This document shows positions 6,301-9,011 of a DNA stretch of 9,011 bases, in pieces. How positions within the stretch are numbered: the first letter of the stretch is position 1; each line of letters begins with the position of its first letter. The DNA is taken from assembly GCA_003136295.1 (NCBI GenBank), contig PLDZ01000062.1:17528-26538 (forward strand). Direction: 5' to 3'. The position numbers were made by a program, and so were the translations under genes. The DNA comes from Candidatus Dormiibacterota bacterium (GTDB lineage Bacteria > Chloroflexota > Dormibacteria > Aeolococcales > Aeolococcaceae). The notes beneath the pieces are model-generated. The model worked only from the letters and a program-made list of their open reading frames with translations. It did not search any database and had not been told where the DNA came from.

Positions 6301-7694
6301 GCGACGATCACGTTGTTACCGCCGGTGGGCGACCCGGCGCCAGGCGTGACATTGGTGACGGTGGGTAGCACTGCGTAGGTGTACTGATCGTTGATGTTGG
6401 CGGTGCTTGTGCCTCCCGGCGTCGACACCGTGATATCAACCGGGCCGGCGGCGTGCGACGGCATGTCCTGAACGCTGATGTGCGTCGAGTTGGTGACTGT
6501 GAAGCAAGGACTGGTCGGCGACCCACCGCAGGGCGTCGTACCGACATCGATCGTGTCGATGAAGACGTCGGTCGCGCTGTAGTTCGCGCCGGGTCCGTAG
6601 CTCGACATGAAGCCGGTGCCGGTGAGCGTGACGGTGTTGCCACCTGCGGTCGGCCCCGTTCCCGGAACGACACTGCTCACCGAGGGGACTGGCGCATAGG
6701 CGTAGGTGTCCGCCGCGCCGGTCGCGCTGGTCTGCGTCGAGGTCCCGTCAGTCGATTGGCTCGTGACCGTGACGTCCACCTGGCCGGTACCGGCCGGAGG
6801 CGTCGCACTGACGGACGATGCGTTGTTCACCGCGAATGTGGTAGCCGGGTGGCCCGCAAACGACACACCCGACGTCGTGAATCCGGACCCTGAGAAATCC
6901 GTGCCATGAATCGTCACCGACGGCGCCCCACCGCTCTCCGGACCGGAATCCGGGGATACCGACGTGATGGTGGGAGATTTCTGCTGCACGACCAGCAAGT
7001 CGCCGGCGGAGGTTGTCGACGTCCCGCCCGCCGTGATCACCACGGTGTCGTACGTGCCCGGGAGAATGGAGGAGGCGGGCAGATCGATCGGCATGTGCGT
7101 GTCGCTGGTGAAGCCGAAGCAGTCAGACTGGCCACCACTCGAGCACTGTGTCGTCAGCGCCACGGTCGGGCCGGTGAACGTGGGTATCAGATCCACCTCG
7201 GAGACCGCGCTCGTCGCCGGCGGTCCCGGAATCGAGAAGTTGGTCCCGGTCACCACAATCCCGGTGTCGCCTTCGGCGTGCGGGCTATCTACATTCGTGA
7301 CAGTCGGCGGGTCGAGATACGTGTAGTAGTCGGCCGGGGGATTCGCTGTGCTGGTCACACCCCCGGCAACAACCTGGACATCGAAGGTTCCCGCGGCACC
7401 GGACGGGGTGGTCAGGTCGATCTCCGTGTCGCTCACAGCTGAGAAGCAGCTTGGCGTCGCGGGACAGGGTGTCAGATCACTCGTGCCGATCAGTACATCG
7501 GTGGCGCCGGTGAACCCTGATCCAGTGATGGCGATGGTCGTCCCTCCCGCCGAGGGTCCGTCGGACGGCGTCACGCCGCTGACGGCAGGACCGCCGGCTG
7601 CCGCCACCGAGAACGGCGCCAGCGCGCCGCTGTAGCTGCTCGCAACCAACGCGAAGCACACTCCGCCGAGAACGACCCCTCTCACCCTGAACAA
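3303..7694 (-). CDS. Large secreted surface protein: signal peptide, ten IPT/TIG domains, three CDTR repeats
   Basis: A 1463-residue predicted exported protein, rich in Thr, Ser, Gly, Val and Pro. It opens with a signal peptide (MFRVR, a hydrophobic stretch, then about SVAAA-GG near 30-35). Ten Ig-like IPT/TIG domains of about 94-111 residues follow (about 36-1056), each with the pattern P-x-V-x-x-V-x-P-x-x-G-P...GG-x-x-V-x-x-T-G-x-x-F and most ending DxYxY. Then come three repeats (1057-1193, 1194-1333, 1334-1463) of the type xARICDTR ... ANLAIV ... LYNxxGxxxxxxDVxGWF, common in actinobacterial exoproteins. There is no LPXTG signal or C-terminal membrane segment; the protein ends at the last repeat. 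Adhesion or envelope association is likely but inferred. Start: a TTG at 7709 overlaps the Shine-Dalgarno, whereas TTG at 7694 sits 6 bases after GGGGAGG; GTG at 7685 is possible. Outside the signal peptide all 26 cysteines fall into regularly placed pairs. Confidence 0.9.
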   Translation of the reverse strand: MFRVRGVVLGGVCFALVASSYSGALAPFSVAAAGGPAVSGVTPSDGPSAGGTTIAITGSGFTGATDVLIGTSDLTPCPATPSCFSAVSDTEIDLTTPSGAAGTFDVQVVAGGVTSTANPPADYYTYLDPPTVTNVDSPHAEGDTGIVVTGTNFSIPGPPATSAVSEVDLIPTFTGPTVALTTQCSSGGQSDCFGFTSDTHMPIDLPASSILPGTYDTVVITAGGTSTTSAGDLLVVQQKSPTITSVSPDSGPESGGAPSVTIHGTDFSGSGFTTSGVSFAGHPATTFAVNNASSVSATPPAGTGQVDVTVTSQSTDGTSTQTSATGAADTYAYAPVPSVSSVVPGTGPTAGGNTVTLTGTGFMSSYGPGANYSATDVFIDTIDVGTTPCGGSPTSPCFTVTNSTHISVQDMPSHAAGPVDITVSTPGGTSTANINDQYTYAVLPTVTNVTPGAGSPTGGNNVIVAGTGFTGATDVFVGTKDISASPCPGSPTSPCFTVDGSTQITVEDFPAHAATTVDVTVQTPAGTSATSPADQYVYASAPTVTSVSPPFGPLVGGNTVTVNGTGFDPAGVVATQVSVGATNITAMCSGTPTSPCFSVASDSQITVEDFPGGTAASVDVTVTAVGGTSATSGADKYTYVPPPAVTSVAPSTGPTGGGNTIVVTGTTFESGGEFTTTSVLVGTHNVTVSPCPGTPTAPCFTVNNATQLTIQDIPPHAVGAVDIVVTTPEGTSPISQPADQYTYEPIPAVSGVTPNSGPVAGTNTVTLTGTLFSGATSVSVGGISITATPCSATPTAPCFTVNSVSVITVADFPPGPAGTVDITVTTSGGTSPTSAADVYAYAPIPTVTHVAPNHGSTSGGTSVTLTGTGFEPAGTNRNFTTTTVSVGATPISVHPCPGAPSAPCYNVNSSTQIFIEDFPAGSGTQNITVTTVGGTSAVTTSDRYFYGATFPTVTFLSQRYGAQKGGAVLTITGTNFSSTGGITVSDVFFGSTDVPASNTFPCSGNAAGCFTVVGPSQITAYTPAASTAGAVDVTVQTSIGTSGTSAADLYTYVPSGAYSALTPFRVCDTRASRTPDECTGKTLGAAGRVTVQVTGVAGPKGQMVPSGAQAVVVNLTAINHSATQTYVTAFPAGSVPVASNMNLDPRAVQSNLAIVQLTSGGAITLYNAAGSLDAIVDIQGYFATPGAGPTPPGEFHSIAPVRMCDTRANHHTQCAGTTNNPLPANTWRKVVLSGAGSIPATGAAAAVFNLTATQGTAATYLAVAPPNASDQCPTGAQGASTLNPKAGISLPNRVISPLGPANDVCIYNALGSIEFIIDVGGWFGTGSEATAGSLFYSVPPARICDTRSGTGTRCSGQTLFSSFKEVVQVAGVVAVPAFLGAQPAAVVANLTGIDGTQSTYLELYPSDAPQPVASDLNPGAHDVIANLAIVGLGQTAGATQGDVYLYNGLGDINAILDVAGWFQ
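3306..4526 (-). repeat. Three C-terminal CDTR repeats of the surface protein
   Basis: Three protein-level tandem repeats of 130-140 residues lie at 4526-4116, 4115-3696 and 3695-3306 (in reading order). Each begins with an aromatic residue and PxRxCDTR, has a second Cys 9-10 residues later (C1067/C1078, C1204/C1214, C1344/C1354), a middle AxVxNLT strand, and closes with YNxxGxxxxxxDVxGWF or DIQGYF. The middle copy has an extra Cys pair (C1272, C1305). The pattern is the recurrent DTR-type domain of actinobacterial secreted proteins; its fold and ligand are not known to me. Confidence 0.85.
4527..7589 (-). repeat. Ten tandem IPT/TIG domain repeats, about 300 bp each
   Basis: Units in reading order: 7589-7308, 7307-6975, 6974-6687, 6686-6366, 6365-6072, 6071-5769, 5768-5457, 5456-5163, 5162-4845 and 4844-4527. 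Nine of ten contain a Cys-x(5-7)-Cys-[FY] insertion, typically PCPGxPTxPCF (pairs C77/C83, C184/C192, C389/C397, C487/C495, C588/C596, C691/C699, C790/C798, C896/C904, C1002/C1009). Unit 3 lacks it and looks like a plain IPT domain. Units 4-9 are most alike; units 2 and 10 are the most divergent. The repeat is visible in DNA: on the + strand GAAGCA recurs at 5298, 5595, 5903, 6207 and 6501, spaced 294-308 bases. Confidence 0.88.
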
Positions 7695-7700
7695 CGCCAG

Positions 7701-7707
7701 CCTCCCC
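7701..7707 (-). promoter_or_regulatory. Ribosome binding site of the surface-protein gene
   Basis: On the minus strand this reads GGGGAGG, a strong Shine-Dalgarno. It ends 6 bases before a TTG at 7694-7692, which decides that start over the TTG at 7709 that would place the site inside the coding region. A weak TAGGAT (7732-7727, minus strand) upstream could be a -10 element, with no convincing -35. Confidence 0.6.
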
Positions 7708-7738
7708 AAACGCCGCTAACGAAGCAATCCTACCTGAT

Positions 7739-7748
7739 CGCGTACGCG
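7739..7748. repeat. 10-bp perfect palindrome after rpmB
   Basis: CGCGTACGCG is a perfect palindrome 7 bases downstream of the rpmB stop, between rpmB and the surface-protein gene. It has no unpaired loop or following T-run, so it is not a convincing terminator; it could be a protein-binding site or chance in GC-rich DNA. Confidence 0.35.
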
Positions 7749-7755
7749 GAAAGGG

Positions 7756-7947
7756 CTAGCTTCGAGCCGGTTTCGCCTGGGTGCGCAGGCAGCGTGTGCA
7801 GACCTTGGCGCGCACTTCCTTCCCCTTGACCGCGAGGTGGGTCACGTGGAGGTTGGGCAGGAAGCGACGCTTGGTGTGCACTTTGGAGTGGCTCACGTTG
7901 TTCCCGGTCATCGGGCCCTTCCCGCAGATATCGCAGCGCTGGGACAT
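7756..7947 (-). CDS. rpmB: 50S ribosomal protein L28
   Basis: A 63-residue basic protein of the large ribosomal subunit. It begins MSQRCDICGKGPMTGNNVSH and has TKRRFLPNL (25-33) and VCTRCLR (49-55), all typical of L28. Cys5, Cys8, Cys50 and Cys53 form two CxxC pairs, so this is the zinc-ribbon (C+) form of L28. Two adjacent ATG codons (7950, 7947) could start it; a GAGAG at 7957-7953 on the minus strand is 5 bases from the second and 2 from the first, so 7947 is preferred. It is divergent from the Asp23-family gene and followed on its own strand, after 61 bases, by the large surface-protein gene. No Zur-like operator was recognised upstream. Confidence 0.95.
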   Translation of the reverse strand: MSQRCDICGKGPMTGNNVSHSKVHTKRRFLPNLHVTHLAVKGKEVRAKVCTRCLRTQAKPARS

Positions 7948-7976
7948 CATGTCTCTCGTGGGTCGGAACGCGCATC

Positions 7977-8006
7977 TGAGACGCGCCCGCTCTGGCGTAC
8001 TAGAAT
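7977..8006 (+). promoter_or_regulatory. Possible promoter in the rpmB/Asp23 divergent region
   Basis: TAGAAT at 8001-8006 is close to a housekeeping -10 and stands in a small AT-rich patch within very GC-rich DNA. TGAGAC at 7977-7982, 18 bases upstream, is a weak -35. It would drive the Asp23/DhaL genes with a leader of about 95 bases. That leader contains GGCCGC (8009-8014) paired with GCGGCC (8035-8040) and ACCGG/CCGGT (8051-8063), which may fold. The rpmB promoter must also lie in this 159-base gap but I could not place it. Confidence 0.3.
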
Positions 8007-8106
8007 TCGGCCGCAGCCACGGCGGCGGCGCCCGGCGGCCTCCGGAAGAAACCGGTGGCCGGTCGCCGAGGATACCACAGGCCCCCAACCGGGCTTACGG
8101 AGATAC

Positions 8107-8502
8107 GTGAAAGGCAAGGTCCGGGCGTCCGACGCGCTGTCGCGCACCGCCACGCTGGGCAGGATCGAGGTCTCGCCCCGGGTGGTGGCGTCGATCGTCG
8201 GCCATGCCGCCAATGAGTGCTACGGCATCGTCGGGATGGCGGCCCGAGGCCTTCGTGACGGTATCGCCGAGCGGCTGAACCGTGAAAACGTCCACCGAGG
8301 CGTCGAGATCCAGGTCACCCCTGACGGGCTGGTGATCGAGCTCTACGTCATCGTCGAATACGGGACCCGCATCAGCGAGGTGGCCCACAACCTCATGAGC
8401 GCCGTGAGCTATTCGGTCGAGAAGACCCTGGGACTACCGGTGGTCGCGGTGAACGTGAACGTCCAGGGCATCCACGCGGAGAACGACGGTGCCCGCCACT
8501 AA
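8107..8502 (+). CDS. Asp23/Gls24 family protein (YloU-like)
   Basis: A 131-residue protein of the Asp23/Gls24 (DUF322) family, which in Firmicutes is linked to envelope stress and often found beside a DhaL-type kinase subunit gene. Seen here: GRIEVSPRVVASIVGHAA (18-35), YGIVGMAARGL (39-49), a VEIQV...LVIELYVIVEYG strand pair (66-86) and a closing helix-strand VEKTLGLPVVAVNVNVQGI (104-122). There is no signal peptide or membrane segment. The reading frame is open upstream to 7837, but that extension runs antisense to rpmB; the GTG at 8107 has GGAG four bases ahead and places the family core correctly. The next gene starts inside its last codons. Exact function in this organism is not known. 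Confidence 0.85.
   Translation: MKGKVRASDALSRTATLGRIEVSPRVVASIVGHAANECYGIVGMAARGLRDGIAERLNRENVHRGVEIQVTPDGLVIELYVIVEYGTRISEVAHNLMSAVSYSVEKTLGLPVVAVNVNVQGIHAENDGARH
8478..8482 (+). promoter_or_regulatory. Ribosome binding site of the DhaL-type gene
   Basis: GGAGA inside the end of the Asp23-family gene ends 6 bases before the GTG at 8489. It fixes that start and implies independent initiation within an overlapping pair. Confidence 0.6.
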
Positions 8503-9011
8503 GCCGGCGCCGGAGCTGTCTGTGCTCCGGGAACCGCTTCGCGAGATCGGTGGCGAGCAGGTGCTCGCCGGCCTCACCGCCGCGCTCTCCTGGCTGGAGG
8601 CCAACCAGCAGGAGATCAACGATCTCAACGTCTTTCCGGTCCCTGACGGCGACACGGGCTCGAACATGTACCTGACGCTGCGCTCGGCCGTGGAGGAGGC
8701 CCGGCACGCCCCCACGCTCACTGCGGCGGACTCGGTGCTCGCCGCCGCTGCGCATGGCTCGCTCATGGGCGCTCGAGGGAACAGCGGCGTCATCCTCTCG
8801 CAGATCCTCCGTGGCTTCGCGCAGGGAGCTGCCCAGCGGGCGCACCTCGATGCAAGTGGTGTGGCCCTGGCGATCACCGAAGGCTCGGCGGTCGCCTACC
8901 GGGCGGTCATGAAGCCGACCGAGGGCACCATCCTCACCGTCGTCCGGGACGCCGCCTCGGCCGCCGCCGATGCTGCCGCTGCTACAGACGACATCCGGGT
9001 CGTCCTCGACC
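8489..9011 (+). CDS. DhaL/DAK-type protein (YloV/FakA-like), N-terminal part
   Basis: The first 174 residues of a protein that continues past the window edge. The visible part is the DhaL nucleotide-binding domain: LEANQQEINDLNVFPVPDGD (36-55) with the metal-binding Asp cluster (D53, D55), DTGSNMYLTL, MGARGNSGVILSQILRGF (93-110) and KPTEGTILTVVRDA (142-155). In the YloV/FakA family this domain is the ATP-binding part of a fatty acid kinase that phosphorylates acyl chains carried by FakB; the diagnostic C-terminal domain is outside the window, so the full function is inferred from the N terminus and the adjacent Asp23 gene. The start is GTG with a good Shine-Dalgarno, overlapping the upstream gene by 14 bases. 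A dihydroxyacetone kinase subunit (DhaL) is the alternative, less likely given this neighbourhood. Confidence 0.88.
   Translation, partial: MPATKPAPELSVLREPLREIGGEQVLAGLTAALSWLEANQQEINDLNVFPVPDGDTGSNMYLTLRSAVEEARHAPTLTAADSVLAAAAHGSLMGARGNSGVILSQILRGFAQGAAQRAHLDASGVALAITEGSAVAYRAVMKPTEGTILTVVRDAASAAADAAAATDDIRVVLD

Noticed and set aside
5013..6368. 451-codon + strand reading frame opposite the IPT array
   Set aside because: Arginine-rich low-complexity translation with no recognisable domain; it arises from the repeated codon pattern of the minus-strand gene in GC-rich DNA.
4527..7589. CRISPR-like periodicity
   Set aside because: The ~300-bp period is coding repeats of IPT domains, far longer than CRISPR repeat-spacer units and in an intact reading frame.
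7640..7694. Possible lipoprotein signal in the surface protein (Cys13 in GGVCF)
   Set aside because: The residue before Cys is Val, not Gly/Ala, and the hydrophobic stretch continues well past the Cys, so it is not a lipobox.
7837..8106. Upstream extension of the Asp23-family gene
   Set aside because: The open frame runs through rpmB in antisense and shows no conservation; the GTG at 8107 with a ribosome site fits the family.
7948..8106. Zur operator or other riboswitch upstream of zinc-ribbon L28
   Set aside because: No AT-rich inverted repeat of Zur type and no recognisable riboswitch core; only GC-rich short hairpins expected by composition.

Overview
The window is high-GC bacterial chromosome with dense, mostly overlapping genes. 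Gene content (bifunctional RibBA, a soluble BtuF-like protein, IPT/TIG surface repeats with actinobacterial-type CDTR repeats, the divergent rpmB / Asp23 / DhaL cluster) fits an Actinomycetota genome, perhaps an Acidimicrobiia-like lineage. The phylum-level call is inference; no rRNA or other phylogenetic marker beyond L28 is present.

Layout. (1) Positions 17-2401, + strand: three riboflavin genes in a tight operon: riboflavin synthase alpha chain (ribE), DHBP synthase/GTP cyclohydrolase II (ribBA) and lumazine synthase (ribH). GTP and ribulose 5-phosphate enter through RibBA, RibH condenses the two branches, and RibE makes riboflavin. The deaminase/reductase RibD is not here and may lie upstream of base 1. 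(2) A BtuF-like, signal-less cobalamin-binding-family gene (2398-3360) is coupled to ribH through a GTGA overlap. (3) A very large minus-strand gene (3303-7694) encodes a secreted, repeat-built surface protein: signal peptide, ten IPT/TIG domains, nine of which carry a short two-cysteine insertion, and three C-terminal CDTR repeats. Its 3' end overlaps the 3' end of the BtuF-like gene by 58 bp in antisense. (4) rpmB (L28, zinc-ribbon type) lies 61 bp upstream of the surface-protein gene on the same strand. (5) Across a 159-bp divergent intergenic region an Asp23/Gls24-family gene and a DhaL-type (YloV/FakA-like) gene read rightward, the latter leaving the window. Divergent rpmB next to yloU-yloV is an arrangement known from Bacillus.

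Most of the window is housekeeping. The part most worth study is the surface protein: its conserved Cys-x(5-7)-Cys insertions, its ~300-bp repeat structure at DNA level, and its antisense 3' overlap. I found no sign of a defence system, mobile element, CRISPR array or tRNA/rRNA gene. No intergenic stretch exceeds 300 bases.
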